This document shows, piece after piece, positions 10,952 through 22,705 of a stretch of DNA of 64,000 nt. Where the stretch lies: positions 929,501 to 993,500 of the forward strand of contig JBAIZL010000058.1 in NCBI GenBank assembly GCA_036971475.1. The letters are read 5' to 3'. The notes beneath the pieces were generated by a model that was not told the origin of the DNA, did no database searches, and saw only the letters and a program-made list of their open reading frames with translations. Both the position numbers and the translations under genes were made by a program. Every line of letters starts with the position of its first letter. The first letter of the stretch is position 1. Source of the DNA: Prosapia bicincta (Eukaryota > Arthropoda > Insecta > Hemiptera > Cercopidae).

Positions 10952-11631
10952 GAATGTTTTTGTATATATTTAATTTCATCCATGTGTCAATACCATGAAA
11001 ACAAATGACATTATTATGAAGGCATATTTTCCTAAAAACGTTATTACACAGAGTGAAAAGGACTTTTTATATTTCACATTTCTTTACTACAGACAATTAT
11101 AGTAGGCCCTATTTCTATTTTACTAGTAAAAATCGGATTCCAGGCCCGTTTGGAAGTGTGTAAGAAAAAATTACTGAACACGTCCTAAAACTATTGATAT
11201 ATATTTTTTTTTGTTGGAAAGTTATTTGTTTATCAAATTTTAGTTGAGAAAAATTTTAGTGTGCAGTTGTAAGTTATACTATGGCTGTATCCAAATTTTT
11301 ACCAAAAATTACCTTAGAAAACACATACAAAACATTTTCAACACAAACCATTTTTTCAAACAAACTATTCAAAAAGATGTCCTTATTTTATCCCAACAAT
11401 GGCTGTAGAAGAATGTTTATTAACTTAGGGTATTTTTTGAATGAAGAAATAAATGTAAAATAACATTTTAAACATTTTCACTAGTCTTATTTATTTCCTA
11501 AAATCTAATTAAACATGATTTCAAGTAAACTTCTAATTTTTCAAATCCAAGAAAGATTTTGATTCAACTTTATAAGACATAAGCTTCTATACAACATTAT
11601 TATTTAATGAATCACTTTTACATTAGTTTAT
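10952..11631. other. AT-rich stretch, no gene seen
   Basis: A 60-codon frame at 11281-11463 has no recognisable features. Confidence 0.4.
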
Positions 11632-11690
11632 AACTATCAGAACTTAAAATTTTGTAAATTTGTAAAAACGGCAGTATATGGCAAACTGAC
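11632..11690 (-). mobile_element. short PLE family G terminal fragment
   Basis: Matches the outer terminus of family G at 5995-6050 (GTTTATAACTATCAGAACTT...TTTTGTAAATTTGT) and then diverges. Confidence 0.45.
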
Positions 11691-11879
11691 TGAGGCAGAC
11701 ATCATCTCAGGAGTACGTGATGACAAAACAATTCATCAGGTGACGCAGCGAGCATCTGATCATATTGGAGAAACAAGGTTTTTTAAATCCCAAAGTGGTG
11801 TGAATGACTCCATATTCATGTACATAAATACGTTTAAATCCTATGGTATGAATGAGAAACTCAAATCACAAAAACAAAT

Positions 11880-12310
11880 AAAGATTTTTTTTGTGTTGTA
11901 CATCTTGAGGTTTTTGTATAAATTACAGTTTTTTGTATTAACTTGGCAAAAAACCACTACTTACTGATTTATTCAACAGACGTCTTTCACACTAGGTCAG
12001 CGCATTATTCAATGCTGTGAATCACTGATAAGACTGTTGCTCAGGTGTTGTTGTAAGTCTCTGGTGTATTTCTGTTCTGTGGTGTGTTATTGTTCGGGTT
12101 CTTTATGTGTACAGTATTTATACAAACACCATAAATACTATCCACAACACATTCTAAATGACAAAACACACTCACAACCAAATAATATATTTGAGCACAT
12201 AATTAACAACTACTCTATGAACGATAACACACCACAGATTCACACAAACAGAATATTACGTTTTGGCATAATTTTAATGAATTTGTGCTTCAGACAAAAT
12301 TTAAAAAAAC
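11880..12310. mobile_element. PLE family E fold-back fragment
   Basis: A minus-strand terminus (11880 to about 12115, including a degenerate hammerhead-like motif at about 11974-12016) is joined to a short + strand piece of the ORF tail (YKHHKYYPQHILNDKTHSQ), which matches 4640-4690. Another fold-back of the kind seen throughout the window. Confidence 0.65.
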
Positions 12311-12330
12311 CTTACTAGCAATATCAATAT

Positions 12331-13029
12331 CGGTATTTATTTCCCGTGCCATGTGTACGATTTTTGCACCAAAAAACTATACCAGCAGACGCAGAAAGTC
12401 ATCAGGGATACGAAAAAAATTATTACAAATCTCGCTCACTCCCTAAAAATTAACAATTTTGGGAAATTATAATTTCCCCCATACGTGGTGCTATTAGTGC
12501 TGGTAAAAATGCACATTGCTCACCTCCAATACAATGTATATAAAATGAATCAAAAACATGTCCTGAAGCTATATTAATAATAATTGTTTGTTATTGCCAC
12601 GGAAGGTTAATTTTATATACCTAAGTATCCAGTCAGGATAGATTTGGTTGTAATTTTATCCGTTTAACCAAATGTATACATGTAAGGTTAGAATAGAGAT
12701 CATGTGACATCACCTGGCAAAAAGTATTACTCCTTGGAAGTAGACGTCTAATTAAGTAATGTTGTAAAAAATTACAACCACATCTATCCTAACTGGAGAC
12801 TTTATAGGTATATTTAAACATATGTATATGTAGTACAGCGCACTGTTGACAAGTGGCATGTACTTCTTACTACTCAGCACTGAATTATTTACTCCACTTT
12901 ATTTTGATGAAAATGGTATTTATTTCCGTTAGGGAGTTTTCATTATTTTTTTCATATCTCTGATGACTTTCTGCGTCGCCCGATAAAATTTTTTGGGAAA
13001 AATGGTTGGGGACAGGAAATAAATGTCTC
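12331..13029. mobile_element. non-autonomous inverted-repeat element, 11-bp TSD
   Basis: A 699-bp element between direct repeats AATATCAATAT (12320-12330 and 13030-13040). The ends are inverted copies of each other: ATTTATTTCC near both termini and an inner block GACGCAGAAAGTCATCAG, left at about 12397 and inverted at about 12970. A further inner inverted pair (GGATAGATNTGGTTGTAAT, about 12637 and 12780) makes nearly the whole element a palindrome. It has no ORF. The class is unclear; an 11-bp duplication does not fit TA or TTAA inserters. Confidence 0.6.
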
Positions 13030-13040
13030 AATATCAATAT

Positions 13041-14566
13041 AGCCTTAAGACATCTTTAGGAATGTTCCATATTAATATGTAGCTCTGTTTTACTAATAAA
13101 CTTGTACCTAACTAAACACTATACATACCGTTTAGTAAACTCGCGCACACATATTATTTGTTTAGCGATAATAAATCGCAAAATTACTCACAATAACGGA
13201 ACAAACACTTACAATAACTATTCTTCGCACAAAATAGAAAATATTTTGAATGAAGTGAATGTATAACAGTACACACACTTCATTCATAACTCTCTCATAA
13301 AAAGATGACTTGCCGCCAATTTAAGAATTGTAGCCAACCTTGTTAAAAGTAAAATATTACTATTTTTACTTTATTCCTGTAATGTACATTATAATCAATT
13401 AAACTTTATAGCCTTTTAAAAAAGAAACTATTATGTATGTTAATTTATTAAATACACGATGTAATTAATGCACAATAGCAGCTTTAAAGATAATTAGACA
13501 GACTCTAATCTTTAATTAGTTTTACACAGCTACCTTCAAAATTTAAAACTTAAATACTAATTTTTTTTTTGTAAAACAGTGCAACATTGTTCCTTTCAAG
13601 CATGGAATAAAATTAAATTATTTATTAAAAAAATACAATTATTTCATTGTAATAATACTTTATAGTGTTAAAATAAGTTAATTTATAAAATGCACTATGT
13701 AATTAATGTACAATAGCAGCTGGAAAGAAAGTTAAACGGACTTGTATCCTTTTTTACTTCGAAAATATTAGTAAACCAATAATAATAAATCAAGATGATA
13801 GATTAGAATATTTTTTGGTAGACAAAAATGCTAAATATATTTGTTTTTTTTTTTGTAATATTGAAAAAATATAAGAATATAATGATAGAATTGAATAAAA
13901 GTCGACGAACCAAAAACAATTGGATATTTTACGTTGATATGTAATGTTTTAAATTTTTTACATTAAACGCCAGATATTTTAAATATAGTATTAAAATCTT
14001 AAATGTAATGGATAGATAATCATTTGGGCTTTGTAGAACCATAGCATAAACTGTGTGCAGACAGCAGAGAAAGTAAATACTAAAGTGATGTTTGCTTAAA
14101 ATAAGTTATGCTAAATGACTAAATATGTAATTACTACGACTAATAATAAGAATGAGTAGTCTATTAATGACTTCACAATATGATACTTTAAATTTCTCAA
14201 GTTTATTTATTAGAATATGTGAGTAAACAATTTTCAGCTGTAAACATGTTTCCAGTATAAAGTAAACATTGAAATGTCAGATCACATTAAGGTTATTCTG
14301 AGTAGTATTATTTTTTGGAAAATTTTTTGTGTTGAATTATTCTATCAAGGTGAATGTACATATATTGGTTCCAAGAATTTCAGTGATGGTAAGTTTATCA
14401 ACTTCAGTATGTAGATAACTTTTAGCCTACCAAGTCGTGAAGAAAATGTAAATAATTTTTGCATTCAATACTTTTGTTTTGTAAGAAGTGAATATTATTA
14501 GTGTTATTTGGAAACCCATCATTATTAGCATTATTTTCAACAAATTTTTGGTGAACTTTACACTTA
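13041..14566. other. AT-rich stretch with one diverged direct repeat
   Basis: A block around 13437-13490 (containing ATGTAATTAATGCACAATAG) is repeated with changes around 13675-13727, so a ~240-bp old tandem duplication is likely. No coding region was recognised. Confidence 0.4.
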
Positions 14567-14776
14567 CGGGTAATTATTAAGATCAGCGACTACCACTCTA
14601 ATCGGCAAAATTCTTTTTCTAGGTCATTTTAACCTAAACGGTTAGGTTAGGATATTTTTTTAAATGTAAATTTTAGTGCAGTAAAAAAAACCTTCAGATT
14701 TGTGTTCAGCAGGGTCAAATTGATCAGGAAAAAAATTTTGCAGATCGGAGCAGTAGTCACTGATCTTAATTACCCA
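14567..14776. mobile_element. MITE with ~60-bp terminal inverted repeats
   Basis: About 210 bp. The left end GGGTAATTATTAAGATCAGC and the inverted right end share an imperfect inverted repeat extending some 60 bp (GACTAC, GGCAAAATT and so on). CTTA occurs on both sides and may be the target duplication. No ORF. Confidence 0.55.
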
Positions 14777-14954
14777 CTTATGAGAAACACTTATTTCTGT
14801 AACACCTTAAAAAAGAAAATAGCGATATATGACAGTTAGTAGTTATGCAGATGTCATTGAGTTTGCAAAAAAAAATATACACTTGGTGTACTCGAGAACG
14901 TAGAAGAATTAATAAAACTTGTTGCCGATGCTTCAAAAAGTAAAAAGACTAATA

Positions 14955-15228
14955 AATACTTGTACAATGTTACTCTTGTCTGTAGTTACCACTTACTTAC
15001 CTTAACGATTGTTGAGGACGGGCGCTTTGGGAGATGTGTCTCATTGTCAACTCAGACTGTAACTTGACCTAACATAACCTTTGAATTATGGCATGAGTTG
15101 ACAATGGGACACATGTCCCAAAACGGCTGTCCTCAACATTAATAAAAGCAACTTCTACTATTAGCAAGTGTAACACCATACAATGTTTTTTGTTAAAAAC
15201 TAGTAGATCGCATGAAGATTGAATCAAT
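14955..15228. mobile_element. PLE family A fold-back, diverged
   Basis: Two inverted family A termini back to back with no coding sequence. Hammerhead-like motifs lie at 15013-15054 (minus) and 15094-15135 (+); in the second, stem II is a longer perfect palindrome (GGGACACATGTCCC) but G12 of GAA is changed. Confidence 0.65.
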
Positions 15229-15231
15229 TAA

Positions 15232-16444
15232 TATAATAGTAAAGCAACATTTAAGCTCACTCTACTTCCCAGAGAGCTCTAAGTTATTCTATGTTATGTT
15301 TTTACAATAGAATTTGTAATGGTATATGATATACACAGTGGTTTGTACTTTCTGTCAAGATTAATTCCTCTTAACAATGATCCAAGAGAAGTAACTGTAA
15401 ATATAGAACTTGAAGTACAAAAATATTACTAATAATTATAATACCAATTTTCAAGGGGTAATAAATGTTTTGTTGAACAAAATCCTTATAATATCCTTGC
15501 TCCTCACTGTTGTACAGAACAGTTTATTGGCATTGAAGCACTGTATATATAGTATAAACAAATCAGTAACATTTAAAGTAGTTACTTATCAAGTATTTGT
15601 AAAATCTTTTACATTCAAACATCTGACCTATATACTTGCCCTACAGCAGCATAGGAGTAGGGAATGTGTTTGATTTTTAATAGCTGTAAATAAAAGTTAT
15701 ATACAATGATTTAAATTAGTTTATTTCTTTCACTTAATCTTCTACAGTCTTTTTCTTCTTTTTATTTGAATTTTAACTACAATTTATGAGAACATTTTGC
15801 TTTGTAATGGTCGTTCATTGAATTAGACAACCCTATGCCTCAATTAGTCCATTATAATCTGGAACTACTATAGAAAAACTTCATCTGATAATTCTAATAG
15901 AAATATTTCATAAAATGTTGTTTCCAAAAATAAAGAAACTTATATCAGCTAAATAATGAGAAAGAGTCTCCTAAACGCATTTGTGGTACTGTCAGGTAAA
16001 AGTGATATATTAAGAACTAGGTTTTTTTGGAGTTATTGATGAATATCTCCAAAAATACAAAAGCTATAGGAGATCCTGTAGATACTTGTGTTAGTAGACT
16101 TATCGTATATTTTTCAGTGTTATTGTTTTTAGATTTAATTGACATTAATCACAATATTGTGCATAATTATTATGTGGTATAATCTTTGAATATTCTAATT
16201 AGTTGCAAATACAACTGAATGTGTATTATTTTTATCATTTATTAAAGCTTGTTTGAACCCATAAAAAAAAATTACTTGACAGACTTATAATAATTTAATT
16301 AAATTTATGGAAAATTGCTTAGGCATAAAGTTTTTGATCACACTAAATGATATCTTGTGAAGATCGGTAAACATTTTGCTAACCGTCATGACCAACAGAA
16401 TCCATGGCCGTATTCTGTGTTGTTTTATTAACACTTGCTGTGAC
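15232..16444. other. AT-rich stretch, no gene seen
   Basis: An 87-codon frame at 15410-15673 has a hydrophobic middle but no recognisable family, start context or splice sites. Confidence 0.4.
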
Positions 16445-16457
16445 TGTTAAATTATTA

Positions 16458-16626
16458 ACATTTGTTGATTCCATCTTCGTGTGAGCTACTAGTAATCACT
16501 TACACTTTTTAAAAAATGTTTTAACTTGCCTATAGTTGTAGGGACACATCTCCCGAAACGGCCGTCCTCAACAAGCAAAGTAAGTGCTACTATAGGCAAG
16601 TTAAAACATTTTTTAAAAAGTGTAAG
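16458..16626. mobile_element. PLE family A mini fold-back, 13-bp TSD
   Basis: Only 169 bp: outer left arm up to TATAG, then the right arm from stem II of the hammerhead-like motif to the terminus. It is flanked by TGTTAAATTATTA (16445-16457 and 16627-16639). This shows that even very small family A derivatives transpose with a normal target duplication. Confidence 0.75.
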
Positions 16627-16639
16627 TGTTAAATTATTA

Positions 16640-17560
16640 TTAAAAGTAATTATTTCTCTATACTTTAAAGATTTATTTTAATAATAATGCATATATTTAA
16701 TTGAAATTTAATTCACTTGACAGTTAACTAAAAGAAATAGTCAGACAATGAAACTGAAGAAAATAATTGTATGAAATGGAAAATAAAACAGGAGGAGGAA
16801 ATAAAATAGATAGAAGGGAGTGCAATAAGCAGCATTTTCAGTTATTCCTGGAAACTGCATTGTAGAAAATCCTCCCTTGGTAGATTATCACATTATCTTG
16901 ATTCTTCAGATAATTATGTTTCAATTCATTTGAAGATTGTACATAAATTGTCAATTGCTTTCCCCCCCCCCCATTTTCAGAGCCATGGTATCAACTAAGC
17001 TGTTTAATGTCAAAATCTCCTTCCAGTTTTTTCCTGAAGGTATATAAACCTAAATTCATAAATTAACTCCTCTCTGGTAAGATGTGGCTTTGGATATATT
17101 TAGTTCATAACTAGTGTAGGGGCAACTAACCATCACTAACTTTTTATCTCAAGTAAAGATTGCTAACTGAGTTAACGAAATGTATTTTATAGTTTAGGTA
17201 AATTAAAAGTTGTTTTATAGGAAAGTTTTATTTACATTTTGTTTAGATGGTATTTTATAATTAAATTTAGAACAATTCTCCTAAAAAATTAATTTTTCAA
17301 CAACATGAAAATGCTGTTAATCTTAAAAGTGAGATGCACATTTCTTCACATAACAAGGCTTTTCAGACTTGAATTTTTTTTTTTAATCATACAAAATATA
17401 TCACAAGTATAAAACACCCTATATTTACATTATTAGTATAACATTTCATTATGAACTATAAAATGATGTAATAAAAAAATTCTTTTTTTAAATTCTAACT
17501 AAATAAGATTTATAAAAATTATTTTGGTCTTTTTTAAGTGTTTATAACACTTGTAAAAAC
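16640..17560. other. AT-rich stretch, no gene seen
   Basis: Contains a C run at about 16963 and no coding region that I can recognise. Confidence 0.4.
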
Positions 17561-17655
17561 ACTTGTAAATATTTTACAACTTGCCTATATTGTAGCACTT
17601 ACTTAAATTTGTTGAGGACCAGCGTTTCGAGAGATGTGTCCCATTGTCAATAGCT
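17561..17655 (-). mobile_element. PLE family A terminal arm fragment
   Basis: Outer terminus through the hammerhead-like core (TTGACAA on the minus strand, about 17644-17650), where similarity ends. Confidence 0.6.
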
Positions 17656-17739
17656 TCTGAACTGCATGACTTAAATAAAAAAATTAAGTGTATAGAAGGC
17701 TTACTGTTCTTTACATATAAACTACAAATAAAGCAGTTA

Positions 17740-18563
17740 TGAAGCGACTGGCGCTTAGCTAAAATGAGAAGAAAACGAGGTTCGAGAAAGATCCGAAATA
17801 ATACAAGAGAGATGTTCAATAACAATAATAAGCTGAGGCAAATGTGCCTTACTTCAATCGCTGAGCACGCAATTACGAAAGTTTGAACGCCATAATTGGT
17901 TCCGTACAAGCACATTTAATAACAGAATAATTCGCACTGAATTTACACATAAATGAATTATAAGTACTTAAGCTTATGCAGCACTTACCCTCGTGGAGCA
18001 AGAAAGGGCAAAATTGAAGTGGTCGTAGATCTCGTAGCTGTAGAAGTCCTGGGTACCCAGTTTGCAGGAATCCTAGCCAGGCGAGGTCAAACTAGAACTT
18101 AAACGAGGAGTCAATAAGCTGCATTTAAAATCCTAAAGTCACTTATAACTATGGCGCGTAACGGCACAAAGGATCTTACAAACGGCGATTGTAAATTAAA
18201 GCCAATAACCCGCAAACAACGTATATAATAACGCGGTCACACTAACACACATTAAGACGAACAGTTTTAACACTTGTGCGAGGTTTTCACGGTCAAAACG
18301 GCACTTTGCACATGTGATGCAACTTTACGCAACGAGGTACTTTAACGAGGCTGTTAACTGTACGACGGTTCCAAGACAACGGGCAACTAACTTACGGAAA
18401 TGCTAGCTAAGGGAGTGGGGCGAGAAGCCACCAAGAAATCAATACTCAAATCCATTCATCGATTGGCAGATCAGACATCACGTGACCATTACTGTACAGG
18501 CCAGCTGAGCGTTTGAATGTAGGCCGCGGTAAAACGTTCAAACTTCGAGCGCTGACTCGAACA
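17740..18563 (-). repeat. 3' LTR of BEL element 1
   Basis: 824 bp, nearly identical to the 5' LTR. The outer end abuts the target duplication AGTTA. Confidence 0.93.
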
Positions 18564-18580
18564 TACCGCCCACCAAAACG
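18564..18580 (-). promoter_or_regulatory. polypurine tract, BEL 1
   Basis: On the minus strand TTTTGGTGGGCGGTA lies directly before the 3' LTR. It is identical to the tract of BEL 2 and is the expected site for plus-strand priming. Confidence 0.7.
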
Positions 18581-18730
18581 AATGTTTTTAATCCGCCAGG
18601 TGGGTAGAGGGCGAAGAACTATTTAAGCACCGGAAACCGAGGGTGCCGAAGAAAAAGCAGGGGGACACGAAGGAAAGAGAAGAAAGACAAAAAAAAGGGG
18701 CAAGAGTGCCGAAGAAACCAAAGGTGAAAC

Positions 18731-21700
18731 TCAATGCTGCAGCGGAAAACCAACAAGCTTGTGGACAGGTCGCTTCAGCTGGCCGTGCGAGGTTTTGACA
18801 GTAGCTACACGGGATACTTGGTCGTGTCCAGGATGTAGATGTATGATCCGACCCATAGGCCAATGAAGGGGGCTCGGATGCTCTCCAGTGATGAAGACGA
18901 GTTGATCCTCCTGAAGCGGTGAGGAGTTCTTGTGCCACTTGCGGCGTTGAATCTGCGAATGCAGGTACTGAGTAGACCAAGTCTTCCAGAAACGGTTGGT
19001 CATTTGCTGAATCATGGACCAACGAGATTTAAGAGGCGGTTCGGGGTAACATCTCTCCGGAAGTGCAAGGAGTGGACGTCCAATAAGAAAATGTCCGGGA
19101 GTGAGGAAAGACGATCCTTCGCTGGGGTCAGGCGAAACCTCGAAAATAGGGCGGCTGTTAAGAATAGCCTCTATCCGGGTAAACAACGTAGACAATTCCT
19201 CAGGGTTTAATACCGTATTACCAATCGTGCGGTGCATAAGTCCTTTAGCGGATTTGACGGCAGCCTCCCAAAGTCCGCCGAAATGTGGTGCGGCTGGAGG
19301 GTTGAAGTGCCATTCAATGCGTTGGTCGGCGAGTTTGCGCTTGATAAGCGATTTTGAGTGGTCAAGCAGTTGATAGACCTCACTCAGGCGGTTCGCGGCT
19401 CCAACAAAATTCGTGCCGTTGTCAGAATAAATATCAGAGGTAAGCCCTCGTCTTGACGTGAAACGGTGTAAAGCTGCGAGAAAGGCATCGGTGGATAGGT
19501 CGGATACCATCTCCAAGTGCACAGCCTTAGTAGACATGCAGACAAATAGACAAAGATAAGATTTTAAAAGCTTCGAGGTACGCAAATGATTTGCCTTTGT
19601 GTCGAAGGGTCCAGCGAAATCAATTCCCACCCTGCAGAAAGGCGGCGATGGAGTGACTCTAGATGATGGTAAAGCAGCCATCATAGGTGGACGAGGCTTA
19701 GATTGCAGACGGAAACACCGCATGCACGCATGAATGCGTTGTCGAAGTAAGGAGCGTAACGCAATAATCCAAAATTCGCCGTTAATCAGCGCTTGAGTGG
19801 TGCGCGGTCCGGCATGTAAGGCTAACTTGTGGTAATGATCGCAGATCAAGTTGACGTACTGATGATGTTTAGGAAGCAGAAGGGGGTGCTTAGATTCATA
19901 CGACATCTCAGAATGATTAAGTCTTCCGCCCACCCTGAGTAAGCCCTGGGCGTCGACAAATGGCGTTAGGCTGCGGAGCGGATCGATGATTTGAGCGCCA
20001 CGACGGAGCCGTTGCAATGTTGCGCTGAAGGCCAGCTCTTGTATGAGCTTGACGCAGAGATCTCTGGCGTTACTTAACTCCTGCACCGAAGGCGTAGTAA
20101 ATGAAGTTTTACTCAAGGCGACTTTGGCCTTGTAGCGGGTGTTATGACCGTGGTTAGTAGTCTGGCCTTTACGACGGCAATTATTCACAAACCGCAGGAC
20201 GTAAGCGAGAACATGGTGAAGAGTAATTAAATTCGAATGCCGTTCTATAGTTGTCAATAGTCGATTAGGCTCTTGAACGGCCGTACATAGCAGTCTAGGT
20301 TCAGATTTATGTTCGGTCTGGTCCGGGTTAAGGCCGGTCGGCTTAGACAAATGCCACGCAGTAGGACATTGTAGCGCCCATGGTGGGCCGTGCCACCACA
20401 GCGGATGTTCAGCAAGCTAGTTAGGTAGACACCCACGGGAAGCAACGTCCGCGGGGTTATCAGCAGTCGAGACATGGAACCAACGGTCCGTGGAGGTATT
20501 TGAAACGATTTCAGTGACGCGGTTGGCAGTAAAAGTCTTCAATAAATAAGGCGGGGTGTTGATCCAATACAACACAATTTCAGAATCGGTGAAGAAAAAC
20601 GTCTCGGCGTCAGACACAAAATTCAAAACGGGCTGAACGGACTTGTAGAGTTTGGCCAGCAAGACTGCGCCACAAAGCTCCATGCGAGGTATGGTGATCG
20701 GTTTAACTGGAGCTACCCTGCTCTTAGCCTTCAGAATGCTAACGGTAACGACTCCATTCCATTCGGTTCTCAAATATATAGCTGCTGCGTATCCAGCTTC
20801 GGAAGCATCGCAAAACCCTAACAGGTGATGCTTGGCAGCTCGTGTGCCAACGTGTCGAGGTATTTGGATAGAAGACAAACTGGCGAATTGAACAATGAAG
20901 CTGTCCCATTGATTTAGAAGCGCGGTTGGCAAAGTTTGATCCCAAGATAACTTTTCGAGCCACAAACGTTTGAGAAAGCATTTGATCCAGAAAGTAATAG
21001 GTGTTAAGAAACCAAGCGGGTCGAAAGTCCGAGCGACATAAGATAGTATGGTGCGTTTCGTAGGCACCGAAACGAAATTCTGACTCTGGTAGGAGAACGA
21101 GTCCGAGGTAGGATTCCATTGCAGTCCCAGTATTTTGATGGCGGTAGAATCGTCCTGGAACAGTAGCGGGTTCTCCAGATGAGCGGAAGGTAGTGTTGAC
21201 AATAGTGCAGGATCACTTGATGACCATTTCCTGAGTTCCAGGCCGGCGAGTGCGAAAATGTTAATGAGCTGCTGTATCAATTCCTTGGCATCTTCGGGTG
21301 TATCGGCGCCAGTGACAACATCATCAACATAAGTCTGCTGAAGTATTGCTTGCGACGCGGCAGGGTATCGGCTACCTTCGTCCTTTACGAGTTGTTCAAG
21401 CGTCCGCAACGCTAAATACGCAGACGGGGTTAGTCCGTACGTGACAGTAGCTAACTCGTATTCCACAAGCGGAGATTGAGGCGTCGGTCGGTATAATATG
21501 TGCTGATGACAGCGATCAGCTGGGCGCACGGCAATTTGTCGGTACATCATTTTAAGATCAGCACAAACGGCGTGAACATACAGGCGAAAGGAAATGATGA
21601 CGTTAGACAGGTCCTTCTGAAGTTTAGGACCGGAAAGCAATTGCTGATTTAAAGAATTCGCGTTACAATCAGGCGAGGATGCGTTGAATACTACTCGTAA

Positions 21701-22702
21701 CTTAGTAGTAGAACTGGTGGTCTTAAAAACACAATGATGCGGGATCAAATAGTTAGAAGTATTAAGTGCGGGGTACATATGACCCAGAGTCATATGTTCT
21801 GTCATGAATTGATGATATTGCCGAGCTACCTCCGGCTGACGACTTAAACGTCGTTCTAAAGCATGATAACTGGCGAGGACAACGTTGCGGTTTGACTTAA
21901 GTGTTACAGCGTCAGGTTTGAAGGGGAGGGCGACAACATATCTCCCGACTTCATCGCGTTCAGTAGTTGTAGTAAACAGGCTTTCACAAAGCTGTTCGTC
22001 AGGGCTCAAAGATTTAGCCTCAGTTACTTCTTCGACTTCCCAAAACCGTCGAATATTGTCATCAATAGACTGTAGCGAGGTAATGAACACTCTAGGTTGA
22101 TGGGGCATACTATACGGTATGGATCCCATAATGACCCAACCTAAACGAGTGTTAAGCGCAGAGGGCTGGCCATGAATGATAGTGCAAGGCCCATTAGTGA
22201 GTATTTGGGTGAAAACATCTGCCCCCAGTATAATGTCAACACCGGCAGGCGAGTCGAAATGAGGGTCAGCTAAAGGTAGATGCTGGTATTGAGCACTTAT
22301 TTGAGAGGCTAACCTAGTAGCCGGCAGCGGGTCAGTAATGTGGTTAAGCACGGCGGCTTCAGTAGTTAGCATTACACCAGGGTCATGCCTCGAGAATAAA
22401 ATCAACGTAACGTACTCGTGGATACGTGTGGTCTTGGCGGCGACACCAATCAAAGACATATTTGAACTCCGAGTAGGTAGGCTCAACAGGACGCTTGCTT
22501 TCTTAGTAATGGCAGATATCTGACTGCCGGGGTCAATAATAGCTCTAAAGGAACGAGGTTGACCGTAATGGTCTTGGATGACGATTTGTGCGGTGCCGAA
22601 CAGGGCGAGAGATTCCTGAATATTACATGACAGCGAATGAGGTTGAGCTTGAGTATCGGTTGCGCGTCTAGTTGCTGGCCTCGGGTGTCGCGGTGTTACT
22701 AG
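18731..22702 (-). pseudogene. pol: BEL 1 Pol, one internal nonsense codon
   Basis: Continues the gag frame after the leaky stop. Order: aspartic protease (IIDPGSQ near 22530), reverse transcriptase with YVDD (21320-21331), the Pao/BEL linker and RNase H region (FFTDSE), integrase zinc-binding segment (HxnH, CMRC), catalytic core (VGIDFAGPF, YSDNGTNF, GGLWEAAVK for D, D, E) and the C-terminal DUF5641-like part. A TAG at 20417-20419 interrupts it between RNase H and integrase; BEL 2 has CAA (Gln) there. All else is open, so this is a recent single-base knock-out. Stop TGA at 18731-18733. Confidence 0.92.
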
Positions 22703-22705
22703 TCA
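22699..22705 (-). promoter_or_regulatory. gag-pol stop readthrough site, UGA CUAG (BEL 1)
   Basis: Gag ends ...CAG TGA and the frame continues with CTA G... into protease. Gag and Pol lie in the same frame with only this stop between them, and UGA followed by CUAG is the best-known leaky stop context in animal and viral genes. The same seven bases occupy the same place in BEL 2. Confidence 0.75.

Noticed and set aside
15410..15673. 87-codon frame with a hydrophobic segment
   Set aside because: No family similarity recognised; weak start context; AT-rich composition explains it.
18588..19373. Several open frames on both strands within BEL 1 pol, and similar ones in BEL 2
   Set aside because: Shadows of the GC-richer pol gene; no retroviral env or accessory motif found.
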